Shown in pieces: positions 24,821 through 34,486 of a stretch of DNA of 64,000 nt. This stretch comes from Lachnospiraceae bacterium (GTDB taxonomy: Bacteria > Bacillota > Clostridia > Lachnospirales > Lachnospiraceae), in the NCBI GenBank assembly GCA_015056915.1, contig SVFK01000003.1, positions 124,001 to 188,000 on the forward strand, read 5' to 3'. Under the pieces are notes generated by a model. That model saw only the letters and a program-made list of their open reading frames with translations. It was not told the origin of the DNA and searched no databases. Both the position numbers and the translations under genes were made by a program. The first letter of the stretch is position 1; every line of letters begins with the position of its first letter.

Positions 24821-26096
24821 AACGACACATCTCCTTCATACGTTTCACATCCTTGCCGGTGCATTCTTCCGTGGAATATCTGGCCTTCTCATATATTTCA
24901 GCAAAAGGTGAAGCATTCATCTCCTGCTCCATTTCCTTTGCTGTATATAATTGTAACCTACGCACCGGCTTGCAGGCAGAGGTTCTCTTCTTATAAATTC
25001 GACGAATGCGTTCTCTCGCATCCGGAAAATGAAAGATATCACGAGAATTGTGGTGCTTTTTTGTCTTACCTGTCTCCTGACATTTTTCACGCACATCAGA
25101 TACTCCTGTATATTCATGATTCCATGTTTTACCATTCTTACTCATCACGTATTTAATGTGGGCAATCAGTTTGCATAATCCCTTCCATACAAGATAGGAA
25201 AGAGCAATGATGATTCCGATGACAGCGATTACTTCCAGTATCTGCCAAATAAGCGCCGGCTCTCCGGCTTCCGTGGGCACCATTCCCTCACTGCCTGAAT
25301 ACGTCTCTTCCATAACTATTTCAGGCAACTCGGAATCTGACTTGGGAAACAGACTGAATATAAAGCTCAAAATCGTATAAACAACCTGTCGAAGCATACG
25401 TAATATGCCTTTTAACCATGCATACTGGGAGGTGAGCAAAAGGATAAAGGCTGTCAAAACGGAGTAAATAATTGCAAGTCCCAGACCGGAATAAAAAATT
25501 TCTCTTTCAGGAAGCACACCTGTGCTGCTTGCATTTACCACCAAAAATTTTGTATATTCTATCAGATATGAATATATAAAATATAGCGCCAACACAACAA
25601 TCATTGGAATAATATAATAGCTGTCCCATGCAGTATTTCCAAGATAATGCTGCAGAAATAAAGTAACTGCAAAAACACCTACAGCCAAGGGCATCGGAAT
25701 GACATTACTCTCTGTAACTTCCTGCATTTTCAGACGGATGGAGTATATTACAAACACGACTGCCATTGTAAACACCGCAAAACGATTTACACTGTTGCTT
25801 AGTGTCTGAAACAGGGGCAAAGGAATATTACTTCCCCCTAAAGCGAGCAGACCAAATGCGCATAGGACTGCCAGATGAATCATAATAAACGAAAGAAAAC
25901 GTTTAGCCTTACATCTTGCGATATACAAGACAGGGAACATGATTCCACACAATATCCACAATGTCAGACTGGTTCGTATCGGCGGTGTTAAATCACTTAG
26001 AAGCATTACCAGCGCCAAAGCAAGAGGATAACCTATTAAATTATTCATATATGTCACAAGAAGCTCCTGTAACACAAGGATACGGGTTGATTTCAT
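24792..26096 (-). CDS. Membrane protein of the MoxR-DUF58 cluster
   Basis: The 434-residue product has about eight hydrophobic segments in its first 320 residues and then a long basic cytoplasmic tail. In MoxR/DUF58 loci the third member is often a transglutaminase-like or DUF4129 membrane protein; this position and topology fit, but I see no Cys-His-Asp transglutaminase core, so the protein may be reduced to the membrane part. It begins 3 nt after the DUF58 gene and overlaps the radical-SAM gene by 29 nt. Confidence 0.7.
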   Translation of the reverse strand: MKSTRILVLQELLVTYMNNLIGYPLALALVMLLSDLTPPIRTSLTLWILCGIMFPVLYIARCKAKRFLSFIMIHLAVLCAFGLLALGGSNIPLPLFQTLSNSVNRFAVFTMAVVFVIYSIRLKMQEVTESNVIPMPLAVGVFAVTLFLQHYLGNTAWDSYYIIPMIVVLALYFIYSYLIEYTKFLVVNASSTGVLPEREIFYSGLGLAIIYSVLTAFILLLTSQYAWLKGILRMLRQVVYTILSFIFSLFPKSDSELPEIVMEETYSGSEGMVPTEAGEPALIWQILEVIAVIGIIIALSYLVWKGLCKLIAHIKYVMSKNGKTWNHEYTGVSDVREKCQETGKTKKHHNSRDIFHFPDARERIRRIYKKRTSACKPVRRLQLYTAKEMEQEMNASPFAEIYEKARYSTEECTGKDVKRMKEMCRYEQPISFIR

Positions 26097-26099
26097 AAT

Positions 26100-27227
26100 C
26101 TATATCTCTCTCAAATGTAAAAAGCGGGTTCTATTCTGCAGAAAACCGGGAATTTCCGGGTTCTTATTCTCATTTGTAGGGTAAAATATCATATAATCAT
26201 TGCCGGCAGTATGATACTGTTCTAGAAGCTTTGCAAATGGCGGATAAATATTGGGAGTTACAAAGCAGGTCATGGTTCCCTTTGCTTCCTCTGTCACACG
26301 TCTCGCAAAACAGCTGTTAAAATCCACAACAGGACTGTCGGTATCTACTCTTGCCAAAGCACAGTTAATTGCTTCCATTTGTCCGTTACCTGCACTGGCT
26401 TCCACCATCATAGGCAGATGATTAATCACATCCACACCATTGCCATAGCAGGCAACCATAATTCCCTGACTTAAAAAATACCGACACAGGCCTGCGGCAA
26501 TCTGTATGGAAGCCTCTACGCACTCTTCCTTCTTTAACAGATTGTCATCCTCCAGATTCATAAAAATACGGATGGCCTTTAAAGAGGTATAATTCTTCTG
26601 ATTTACTTTAAAATCACCCGTTTTGGCGCTAGCCTTCCAATTAATGCTACGCATATCATCTGTGGGCTGATATTCCCTGATGCCACGGTATTCGAAGGGG
26701 TCCTTCAGCAGATGCCGCTTGGTTAATACTTCTCCGTTCAGCTGCTGCAGCGAAAGTGAGAATTCTTCGCTGCAATAGGGCTTGGGATATACATAAAGTG
26801 TCGTGTGTACAGGAAGTGTTTCCACAAAAAGAGAGGTCATAAACAAGTCAGATGCCACCATATCCATGGAATCAATGGTATAATACCCTCTCTTGCTGCC
26901 TGTAAAGGTTAAGGTTCTTGTGATTTTCTCGCCGCCATTTATCTGAAACACATCATTACGATAATACTGGTCGGTAGTACGGGAACCTTTTGTATCCTCA
27001 AATTTTAAATGTCTGCTGGTCTGGAATTTTACCTTCAGCATAGAAATCGGAAGACGTTTTCGATTTTCAATAATTTCCTTCAGTTGTCCCTCCTGCCCTT
27101 GAAAAATACTGTTGGTTGCAAAGGTAATATCTGCAGTAAGCTGCTTATTCCAAAGCTTTTTATAGATATATTTTTGCAAAACAAACAGGAAAAAGGCAAT
27201 CAGACCGATTCCGATTAATTGTATCAT
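26100..27227 (-). CDS. DUF58 domain-containing protein
   Basis: The 375-residue product has one or two N-terminal membrane helices (about residues 2-20), a beta-rich linker and the DUF58 core with the hallmark DPFEYRGIREYQPTDDMRSINWKASAK. DUF58 proteins work with MoxR ATPases, possibly as von-Willebrand-like scaffolds for membrane or wall complexes. Its start overlaps the moxR stop (ATGA). Confidence 0.9.
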   Translation of the reverse strand: MIQLIGIGLIAFFLFVLQKYIYKKLWNKQLTADITFATNSIFQGQEGQLKEIIENRKRLPISMLKVKFQTSRHLKFEDTKGSRTTDQYYRNDVFQINGGEKITRTLTFTGSKRGYYTIDSMDMVASDLFMTSLFVETLPVHTTLYVYPKPYCSEEFSLSLQQLNGEVLTKRHLLKDPFEYRGIREYQPTDDMRSINWKASAKTGDFKVNQKNYTSLKAIRIFMNLEDDNLLKKEECVEASIQIAAGLCRYFLSQGIMVACYGNGVDVINHLPMMVEASAGNGQMEAINCALARVDTDSPVVDFNSCFARRVTEEAKGTMTCFVTPNIYPPFAKLLEQYHTAGNDYMIFYPTNENKNPEIPGFLQNRTRFLHLREI

Positions 27228-28177
27228 TCTTCAAAGTCCTCTGTTGGAACTGGTGTGTTTTCCAAAATTCGCATCATTAACTGGGTGGCACTGTCACTGC
27301 TTTTATCATAGCCATAACCCAACACAAGACGATGTGCAAGCACCGGCACAGCCACTGCTTTTACATCATCAGGTATAACATAGGCTCTGCCTTGTAAATA
27401 AGCATAAGCTTTTACACAGCGTAGTAATGCAAGACTTCCTCTGGGGCTGGCTCCCATAAGAATCCCTTCCGCTTTTCTGGTGGCTGCAATGATTTCAACC
27501 ATATATTCGCGAACGCAGGGATGTACAAATATCTGCTCGGCTTCTCTTTTGGCCGCCAGCAATTCCTCCAGTGTAAGAGCTTTGTCAAGCTCTAAAAGAG
27601 GCTCTTTTACCATGTAACGGTCTAAAATAGCGAGCTCCTCTTCCTTGGTGGGCAAGCCCATGGACAGCTTCATCATAAAACGATCCATCTGAGCCTCCGG
27701 CAGAGGAAATACACCGGCCGATTCCACAGGATTCTGGGTGGCTATTACAAAAAAAGGATTCCCCGGTGTGTAAGACACACCGTCTATGGTTACCTGGCGC
27801 TCCTCCATACATTCCAAAAGTCCGGCCTGTGTTCTGGGAGTCGCTCTGTTAATCTCATCAGCAAGAAGAATATTGGTAAATACAGGTCCTTTTCGAAGCA
27901 CAAATTCATTCCTCTGACGGTCAAATACATTAATACCCGTAATATCACCCGGAAGCAGATCCGGTGTAAACTGAATGCGATTATATTCAGCATCCAGTGA
28001 CCTTGCAAGTGTCTTTGCAAGCTTGGTTTTACCGGTTCCGGGCACATCCTCAAGCAAAACATGTCCGTCGGCAATCAATGCAGTCAACATTAATTTGGTC
28101 ACCTGTTCCTTGCCAATAATAACCTTAGCAATATTTTGAAGTATCTTTTCTGAAATATTTCTACCCTTATGCTCCAT
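27224..28177 (-). CDS. MoxR family AAA ATPase
   Basis: This is an AAA+ ATPase thought to act as a chaperone for complex assembly together with the DUF58 protein downstream. The 317-residue product has Walker A (EDVPGTGKTKLAKTLA), Walker B (NILLADEINRATPRTQAGLLECMEE), sensor segment ATQNPVE and PLPEAQMDRF, all standard. The frame opens at 28246, but ATG 28177 has AGAAAGGGAA upstream and the correct length. Confidence 0.92.
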   Translation of the reverse strand: MEHKGRNISEKILQNIAKVIIGKEQVTKLMLTALIADGHVLLEDVPGTGKTKLAKTLARSLDAEYNRIQFTPDLLPGDITGINVFDRQRNEFVLRKGPVFTNILLADEINRATPRTQAGLLECMEERQVTIDGVSYTPGNPFFVIATQNPVESAGVFPLPEAQMDRFMMKLSMGLPTKEEELAILDRYMVKEPLLELDKALTLEELLAAKREAEQIFVHPCVREYMVEIIAATRKAEGILMGASPRGSLALLRCVKAYAYLQGRAYVIPDDVKAVAVPVLAHRLVLGYGYDKSSDSATQLMMRILENTPVPTEDFEE

Positions 28178-28366
28178 GCTATTTCCCTTTCTGTTCAAAA
28201 AAGCTTTTGCCATAAATGTACACTCACAGAACTCTATAAGGCTCATTATAACATATTATTGTTCTACACTAAAGCATTTCTTAGGGGAATTATATTTTCA
28301 GACAATCCATTCTAAATGTGTGATTGTATTCATATCGTATAATAAATGCTTACAGGAGTTTTGCTT

Positions 28367-28636
28367 ATGAATGATTCTACTCAATACCTATACCGACAAA
28401 ATGTCTCTAAGGAGAAAGAACGGGTGTTAAGCGATGACACCTTCAAAATCAGATTAGCCATTGCCGGGTTATTGGTTCTTTTGGTTATTTTGCTTGATAA
28501 AAGCGGTAATACCTTTGTCGGGATCTCAACAGAACGCCTATATCAGGCAATAGCAGTAGATTATGGAGCGGTTGTAGCGACTTTGGCAGAAAACCTATTG
28601 ATACAGGAGAATGAGAATGCACAAAATATGCAATAA
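28367..28636 (+). CDS. Small single-pass membrane protein, unknown
   Basis: An 89-residue product on the plus strand, against the local trend. It starts MNDSTQYLYRQNVSKEKERV, has one membrane helix (about 32-46, LAIAGLLVLLVILL) and a C-terminal polar part. CAGGAG lies 8 nt before ATG 28367 and TATAAT at 28338-28343 may be its -10 box without a clear -35. No family recognised. It converges on the his operon terminator. Confidence 0.6.
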   Translation: MNDSTQYLYRQNVSKEKERVLSDDTFKIRLAIAGLLVLLVILLDKSGNTFVGISTERLYQAIAVDYGAVVATLAENLLIQENENAQNMQ

Positions 28637-28674
28637 AAAATCTCTGTAAAGTGTGCTATACTCTACAGAGATTT
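28635..28674 (-). terminator. his operon terminator
   Basis: An 11-bp perfect stem (28638-28648 with 28664-28674) is followed on the minus strand by a T6 tract, 29 nt after the HisIE stop. It may also weakly stop the converging small gene. Confidence 0.8.
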
Positions 28675-28702
28675 GGATTGCAAAAATATTCTTAAGTCGT
28701 TT

Positions 28703-29989
28703 TTAGCGATTGGCTAATTCGGTGGTGATTTCCTCCCATGTAACGTCCTTTTCCGCCATCAACACCATCATGTGATAAAGGAAATCGCTAATCTCATATT
28801 TTATCTCATTTGCATTGGGATTCTTGGCAGCAATTACTATTTCCGTTGCCTCCTCACCCAGCTTTTTCAAGATTTTATCGATACCCTTATCAAACAGATA
28901 ATTGGTATAGGAGCCTTCCTTGGGATGTATTTTCCTGTCTTTGATTACATCAAATACTTCCTCAAATACCTGTAAGGGATTAGCGCTCTCTTCATAATCC
29001 TTCTTGGTGATTTCCTGGAAGAAACAGCTCTTGGCACCTGTATGGCAGGCTGCTCCCACCTGAGATACCTTTGCCAAAATGGTGTCCATATCGCAATCGG
29101 CGGTCAGACTCTTGACATACTGATAATGACCGCTGGTGTCACCCTTTAACCATAATTCATTACGGCTTCTGCTGTAGTAGGTCATTTTGCCAAGCTTTAA
29201 GGTCTGATTGTAGGCCTCTTCATTCATATAAGCCACCATCAGTACCTCCATGGTGCGATAATCCTGTACCACCACGGGAACCATGCCATCATTGTTTAAT
29301 TTAAAATCAGACCATTTATAGGCTGCCTGAAAGGACTCTACCGGAATATTATTTTCCTTACAGAATTCTTTTAAGGTAACAATTTCTTTTACATTGTCAT
29401 TTATGGTATTGCCTGTGACACCACATACATTTTCATAGGCAAAAATCTCCATCAGCTTATTCAGAGCAATCTGATTAATCTGTACGAAAAAGGGAAGCTG
29501 TGTTACATCCATGCTTTCACGAATCTGATGGGGATTCATAAGTAACAGTCCGGATATGTATTTGCCAACAATTTCTGCATTTTCCTGAATCACCGCAGGG
29601 TCATTATAGGACATCAGTATTTTGTCCTTGCCGAATTTTAAGGATACTTCTTCGGTAATTGCAATATTACTTTCCTTTTCGTAGTCAAGAATTGCTTTTT
29701 TACAGCCGGCATAAAGGAGCTTCTTAACATCCTCCATCCGCTTTATGTTGCCGGCACCGATTACATCCACCTCTGCCACTTCGCATATTTCCTTGATGAT
29801 ATCAAGTGCTGCATCGTGCTCGGCATCTCCTTCTGACATATCGAAAACAATCAGCTCATCCGCATTATTTTCACAATAATACTTTACAAGGCGGATAGGG
29901 TCGGTATCCACAATGGTAGTATCCGTCAAGCCTCTGACTGCATGCTCCTGATATAAATAAATACAGGGTACAAATCTTTTTATCTGCAT
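28703..29989 (-). CDS. hisIE: HisIE with an N-terminal HisF-like domain (fusion)
   Basis: This bifunctional enzyme catalyses the second and third steps of histidine synthesis: phosphoribosyl-ATP pyrophosphohydrolase (HisE) and phosphoribosyl-AMP cyclohydrolase (HisI). In 428 residues I see a HisA/HisF-like barrel (about 1-215), then HisI (SRSRNELWLKGDTSGHYQYV, DCDMDT, CHTG) and HisE at the end (KKLGEEATEIVIAAKN, EISDFLYHMMVLM). Usual HisIE proteins have about 200 residues. In the barrel the HisF start PCLDV is changed to PCIYL, losing the first catalytic aspartate, so the domain is probably not an active cyclase. Last gene of hisZGDB-IE. Confidence 0.9.
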   Translation of the reverse strand: MQIKRFVPCIYLYQEHAVRGLTDTTIVDTDPIRLVKYYCENNADELIVFDMSEGDAEHDAALDIIKEICEVAEVDVIGAGNIKRMEDVKKLLYAGCKKAILDYEKESNIAITEEVSLKFGKDKILMSYNDPAVIQENAEIVGKYISGLLLMNPHQIRESMDVTQLPFFVQINQIALNKLMEIFAYENVCGVTGNTINDNVKEIVTLKEFCKENNIPVESFQAAYKWSDFKLNNDGMVPVVVQDYRTMEVLMVAYMNEEAYNQTLKLGKMTYYSRSRNELWLKGDTSGHYQYVKSLTADCDMDTILAKVSQVGAACHTGAKSCFFQEITKKDYEESANPLQVFEEVFDVIKDRKIHPKEGSYTNYLFDKGIDKILKKLGEEATEIVIAAKNPNANEIKYEISDFLYHMMVLMAEKDVTWEEITTELANR

Positions 29990-30036
29990 ATATATTCTCC
30001 GTTTGTAGTTAGTTTATTTTATGCACTTTGGGATGC

Positions 30037-30624
30037 TTACAGACTTCCCTTGGTGCTTAAAACATCCGTGATTCGGGGATCCTGTGCGGTAGCCATATCG
30101 AGTGCCTTTGCAAAGGCCTTAAATATAGCTTCAGCCATATGATGATTGTTGTGTCCCGCAAGTAGCTTAATATGCAGGTTCATACCTGCACTATAGGACA
30201 CTGCATAGAAAAACTCTCTGATTAATTCCGTATCCAATTCTCCGATTGTGGGCACTGTAAATTCGCACTCAAAATTCAAATAAGGTCTGCCACACAAATC
30301 AACAGCACAAAGTGCCAGTGCATCATCCATGGGCAGTATAAAATAACCATAGCGTTTCATGCCCTTTTTGTCACCGATTGCCTGTTTAATGGCATCACCT
30401 AATACAATACCTGCATCTTCTACCGTGTGATGTCCGTCTACCTTCAAATCGCCTTCCACGTTGCAATCCAGGTCAAAAAAACCATGCTTTGCAAAGCCCT
30501 CCAGCATATGATCAAAAAAACCGATGCCGGTGTTGATATTTGATTGTCCCAAGCCGTCCAGCTTTAAGCAAAGGGTAATATCCGTTTCTCTTGTTTTACG
30601 ATTTACAGTTGCTTTACGTTCCAT
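30037..30624 (-). CDS. hisB: Imidazoleglycerol-phosphate dehydratase
   Basis: This manganese enzyme converts imidazole-glycerol phosphate to imidazole-acetol phosphate. The 195-residue product shows both metal-binding repeats, DGHHTVEDAGIVLG and AGHNNHHMAEAIFKA, and the single-function size (no phosphatase domain). ATG 30624 follows GAGGTG; the frame extends to 30642 with TTG. It overlaps nothing and lies between hisD and hisIE. Confidence 0.96.
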   Translation of the reverse strand: MERKATVNRKTRETDITLCLKLDGLGQSNINTGIGFFDHMLEGFAKHGFFDLDCNVEGDLKVDGHHTVEDAGIVLGDAIKQAIGDKKGMKRYGYFILPMDDALALCAVDLCGRPYLNFECEFTVPTIGELDTELIREFFYAVSYSAGMNLHIKLLAGHNNHHMAEAIFKAFAKALDMATAQDPRITDVLSTKGSL

Positions 30625-30634
30625 GCTGTTCACC

Positions 30635-31924
30635 TCATTCAAATCTTACTTTAATACTATTTGCGTGTGCGGTCAATCCTTCACTTTCTGCAAAGGTTTC
30701 AATCTTGGTATGTACCTTCTCAAGTGCCTCTCTGGAATATGAAATAATACTGGTCTTTTTGATAAAATCATCCACATTTACAGGGGAGAAAAACTTTGCA
30801 GTACCGTTTGTAGGTAAAATGTGATTAGGACCTGCAAAATAGTCACCTAAGGGCTCGGAGGAATACTCTCCCATAAAAATAGCTCCGGCATTGCGAATTC
30901 TTGTCATGGTATCAAAGGGATTCCTGGTAAGAATCTCAAGGTGCTCCGATGCAATCTCATTGGCGGCATCAATGGCATCCTGCATACTCTCTGCCAATAA
31001 TATATATCCATAATTATCCAATGACTTCTGCATAATCTCCGGTCTGGAAAGTACTTTTATAAAACCATCCACCTCTTCTGATACCTTTTCGGCAAGCTCC
31101 TTAGAGGTGGTAATCAGAATCGCACTTGCAAGCTCATCATGCTCTGCCTGAGACAGTAAATCTGCCGCCACATAACGTGGATTGGCTGTTTCATCCGCAA
31201 GGACAAGAATCTCACTGGGACCGGCAATGGAATCAATGCTTACATAGCCATATACCGCTTTCTTGGCAAGGGCAACGAAAATATTACCCGGACCGGTGAT
31301 TTTATCTACCTTAGGAATGGATTCGGTACCGAATGCCAGTGCAGCAATCGCCTGTGCCCCCCCCACCTTATAAATAGTGTCCACACCTGCAATATCAGCA
31401 GCAACCAGAGTGCCCGGATTCACCTTTCCGTCAGCTCCGGGAGGTGTTGTCATAATAATCTCACCCACTCCAGCCACCTTTGCAGGAATTACATTCATCA
31501 AAACGCTGGAAGGATAAGCCGCCTTACCGCCGGGTACATATACGCCTGCTTTGGCAATGGGGGTCATTTTCATTCCCACAATCGTACCGTCCGGTTGGGC
31601 ATCAAACCAACTGTTACGAAGCTGTTTCATGTGGAAGGTGCGAATATTTTCAGCCGCTTCTCTAATCACGGCGATTAACTGTGCATCCATCTGTGTGTAG
31701 GCCTCTTCGATTTCAGCCCGGGTCACTCGGATATTCTCAGAAGTCAACTGAAACTTATCGAATTTTAAGGTATAATCAAACACTGCCTGATCCCGCTCTG
31801 TTCGGATACGATCAATAATTTCATTGACGGTTGCCTCATATTGTGAGTAATTATTAGGGCTTCTCTTTAACAAATCATCTAAAATGCTCTGCTTGGTAGC
31901 ATCATTTAATTCAATAATTCTCAT
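30635..31924 (-). CDS. hisD: Histidinol dehydrogenase
   Basis: This zinc enzyme performs the last two oxidations, from histidinol to histidine, with NAD. The 429-residue product has GGKAAYPSSVLMNVIPAKVAG, GPGNIFVALAKK, the glutamate/histidine-bearing SQAEHDELA and HILPTNGTAKF, all conserved. Length is normal. It lies 50 nt after hisG. Confidence 0.97.
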   Translation of the reverse strand: MRIIELNDATKQSILDDLLKRSPNNYSQYEATVNEIIDRIRTERDQAVFDYTLKFDKFQLTSENIRVTRAEIEEAYTQMDAQLIAVIREAAENIRTFHMKQLRNSWFDAQPDGTIVGMKMTPIAKAGVYVPGGKAAYPSSVLMNVIPAKVAGVGEIIMTTPPGADGKVNPGTLVAADIAGVDTIYKVGGAQAIAALAFGTESIPKVDKITGPGNIFVALAKKAVYGYVSIDSIAGPSEILVLADETANPRYVAADLLSQAEHDELASAILITTSKELAEKVSEEVDGFIKVLSRPEIMQKSLDNYGYILLAESMQDAIDAANEIASEHLEILTRNPFDTMTRIRNAGAIFMGEYSSEPLGDYFAGPNHILPTNGTAKFFSPVNVDDFIKKTSIISYSREALEKVHTKIETFAESEGLTAHANSIKVRFE

Positions 31925-31974
31925 ATGGATTCCAAGCTACGCATCACTGCGCAGTTACCTTTCTCTTATATTTC

Positions 31975-32631
31975 TTATTTTGCTTCCGCCAGCTTGTTTC
32001 GAATGGCGCGCACCAGCTCCTTAATACGCTCCGCTTCCATCTGCATACTCACCGGATTGACAATCATACGTGCGGAAAGGGGGCAGATTTCTTCCAGTAC
32101 CTCCAGTCCGTTTTCCCGCAGGGTAGAGCCTGTTTCCACAATATCCACAATCACATCTGACAGCTCTACAAGAGGACCCAGCTCCACAGAGCCGTTCAAT
32201 TTGATAATATCCACTGTCTGATGCTTCTTGTTATAGAAATAATCCTTGGCAATATTGGGATATTTGCTTGCCACACGAATACGCTCATGATGCTGCAACA
32301 GTTCCATGGCAGATAAGGGTCCGCAGACACACATGCGACACTTACCAAAGCCCAAATCCAGCACCTCGTACACATTACGGTTCTCTTCCAAAATGGTATC
32401 CTTACCTACCACACCAATATCAGCAGCACCATATTCCACATAAGTGGGTACATCCGGTCCCTTTGACAGGAAAAAACGCAGCTTTAACTCTTCATTTACA
32501 AAAATAAGCTTTCTGGTATCCTTATCCTTCATTTCCTCGCAGGTAATACCAATCTGCTCGAAAAGCTCCAGGGTTTTCTTTGCCAGTCTTCCTTTTCCCA
32601 GAGCAAAGGTTAAATATCTGTCATCACTCAT
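31975..32631 (-). CDS. hisG: ATP phosphoribosyltransferase, short-form catalytic subunit
   Basis: This enzyme commits ATP and PRPP to histidine synthesis. The 218-residue product begins LTFALGKGRLAKKTLELF and includes GAADIGVVGKD and DIVETGSTLRENGL for PRPP binding. It lacks the C-terminal regulatory domain, so it is the short HisG that needs HisZ, whose gene is directly upstream. Confidence 0.96.
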   Translation of the reverse strand: MSDDRYLTFALGKGRLAKKTLELFEQIGITCEEMKDKDTRKLIFVNEELKLRFFLSKGPDVPTYVEYGAADIGVVGKDTILEENRNVYEVLDLGFGKCRMCVCGPLSAMELLQHHERIRVASKYPNIAKDYFYNKKHQTVDIIKLNGSVELGPLVELSDVIVDIVETGSTLRENGLEVLEEICPLSARMIVNPVSMQMEAERIKELVRAIRNKLAEAK

Positions 32632-32653
32632 TCTAACTATCTCCTCAAATTCA

Positions 32654-33772
32654 TTAATTAGGTATCAGCTCTACAGAAATTCCCTGACTGCGAAGAGCTT
32701 TGGTCTCCTTCAGCTTCTCTGCAAAATCCTGATTGTCCCCTGCTTTATAAACAATAGTTTGTTTATTCTCAACTACTGCAAGCTCTACCTTCTGTCTGGA
32801 CAATGCTTCCATAATATCATCTACCACAATTACAAAACCGATTGCAGAAGCTTCCTTACCAAACTGGTGCAACAGATTGTCATAACGACCGCCCTTAACC
32901 ACGGCGTCTCCCACACCATAGGTGTATGCCTTAAAAATCACACCTGTATAATAATGGTATTTGCTGAGCATACCCAAATCAAAGGATACATATTCCTCCA
33001 CACCATATAACTTTAAGACATCATAAAGCTTTTCCAAATGTGCAATGGCAGCCAGCGAACGGGGATTTTTTACCATCGCCTTGGCTTCTTTTAAGGATTC
33101 TCTGGTTTCAAACATATCTGCAAGCTTTAACAAAATACTATGATATGGTTCTGCCACCTTACGCTCTGCCAACAGCTCCTGCGCCGCAAAATAATTTTTG
33201 CCGGATATGCAGCTGCGAAGCTCCAACTCCGTATCTTCATCCAGACCGGCCTCTTCACACAGTCCTTTAAAATAATCCACCTCACCGATGCTTATCTGAA
33301 AACGTGTAAGCCCCGTGTTTTTCAAGGCTTCGATTACCAGACTGATCATTTCAGCATCCGCTTCCACGCCGGGAGCATTAATCAGCTCCGCGCCCATCTG
33401 TGTTACTTCCTTTAATTTGCCCTGCAAATTGGTGGTATTGGTAAAGGTATTGCCGTTGTAACTGAAACGGATGGGAACAAGCTCCTCCAGAAAATATTTA
33501 GCAGCACATCTTGCAATGGACGGCGTAAAATCGGGACGAAGCACTAAGGTATTGCCCTCCTTATCAAAGAACTTATAAAGCTCCTTGCTTGGAGTGGTAC
33601 CGATTTCCTTTGAAAAAACATCAAAATATTCAAAGGTTGGTGTCTGAATATCCTCATAACCGTAGCTTTTAATAATTTCATGCAGTTTCTTCTCTATATA
33701 AAGCTTTCTGGCATATTCTTTTCCGTATATATCCCGAACTCCCTCGGGGGTATGTAATAATCTTTTACTCAT
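32654..33772 (-). CDS. hisZ: ATP phosphoribosyltransferase regulatory subunit
   Basis: This is a histidyl-tRNA-synthetase-like protein without ligase activity that activates and feedback-regulates short HisG. The 372-residue product begins RLLHTPEGVRDIYG and has class II motif 2 (LVLRPDFTPSIARCAAKYF) and the KGGRYDNLLHQFG segment. It lacks the anticodon-binding domain of HisS, so it is HisZ. It is the first gene of the his operon; I see no T-box in its 100-nt leader. Confidence 0.93.
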   Translation of the reverse strand: MSKRLLHTPEGVRDIYGKEYARKLYIEKKLHEIIKSYGYEDIQTPTFEYFDVFSKEIGTTPSKELYKFFDKEGNTLVLRPDFTPSIARCAAKYFLEELVPIRFSYNGNTFTNTTNLQGKLKEVTQMGAELINAPGVEADAEMISLVIEALKNTGLTRFQISIGEVDYFKGLCEEAGLDEDTELELRSCISGKNYFAAQELLAERKVAEPYHSILLKLADMFETRESLKEAKAMVKNPRSLAAIAHLEKLYDVLKLYGVEEYVSFDLGMLSKYHYYTGVIFKAYTYGVGDAVVKGGRYDNLLHQFGKEASAIGFVIVVDDIMEALSRQKVELAVVENKQTIVYKAGDNQDFAEKLKETKALRSQGISVELIPN

Positions 33773-33874
33773 ATAGGACCTCTCTTATCACACATATTGA
33801 TAGTTATAATTAAATATTTTATGCTTGCTTTAATGTATTAACGTGCTACTTGGTTAGCACATGAAACTATTAGA

Positions 33875-33903
33875 AGTATATCGAATGATTCTTTATCTGT
33901 CAA
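33875..33903 (-). promoter_or_regulatory. his operon promoter
   Basis: On the minus strand TTGACA (33898-33903) and TATACT (33875-33880) are 17 nt apart, right after recU ends. A GTGCTA/TAGCAC hairpin with a 6-nt loop lies downstream at 33843-33860 and could be an operator or leader element. Confidence 0.75.
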
Positions 33904-33904
33904 G

Positions 33905-34441
33905 CTATTCTTCTCTATCTTCCAAATCCTTTTTTAAAATATCCAGATACGGCACAAGAATACCATGCTTCTTGGGAAGCACATATTCCGGATTTAACTC
34001 TTCAAAACGAAAACTTTTCCTGCCGCCATCTTTGGCTCTATCCCAGAAAAAACGCAACATCTCATAGGGTAAATAATAGAGAATATCCTTATTGCTGTAG
34101 AAAATGAGAAAGAAGGCAATTCCCCCCTGTTCCTCAAATCTGCGCATAAATTCCACCTGATGCTCATGAATATTTTGCAGAGAAAAGGTGTCTTGCGCAC
34201 ATTCCTTAGCATCAAAGCAGACAGGAATCCCTTGCACTACACCAATATAATCCACGGTACTCTTCTGGTCAAAATATGCCAGCGTAATCTGCCTCTGTTC
34301 CTTATCCATTTTGATAGGTGTAATGGGTGTAGGAACCTTTTGGATTAAGGCAAGCCCGTTATCGGCGTATTTTTCGTTAGTTCTGTTAATCATTTCCTCC
34401 AGAGTGGAGCCTCTTAAGCCTCTGGAATTCCAGGTTGCCAT
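33905..34441 (-). CDS. recU: Holliday junction resolvase RecU
   Basis: This endonuclease resolves recombination intermediates in Firmicutes. The 178-residue product begins MATWNSRGLRGSTLEEMIN and contains STVDYIGV and CFDAKE, holding the catalytic acidic and lysine residues, then NIHEHQVEFMRRF, as in RecU. The frame opens at 34465; ATG 34441 follows GGAGGTG and matches the family start. The usual neighbour ponA is not adjacent here. Confidence 0.92.
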   Translation of the reverse strand: MATWNSRGLRGSTLEEMINRTNEKYADNGLALIQKVPTPITPIKMDKEQRQITLAYFDQKSTVDYIGVVQGIPVCFDAKECAQDTFSLQNIHEHQVEFMRRFEEQGGIAFFLIFYSNKDILYYLPYEMLRFFWDRAKDGGRKSFRFEELNPEYVLPKKHGILVPYLDILKKDLEDREE

Positions 34442-34486
34442 AGCCGGCACCTCCTTGTTTATCAATGCGAGAAGTATATCGTTAGG

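Noticed and set aside
33773..33904. T-box or histidine attenuator before hisZ
   Set aside because: The leader is about 100 nt with one 6-bp hairpin; no T-box sequence, specifier loop or His-rich leader peptide was found.
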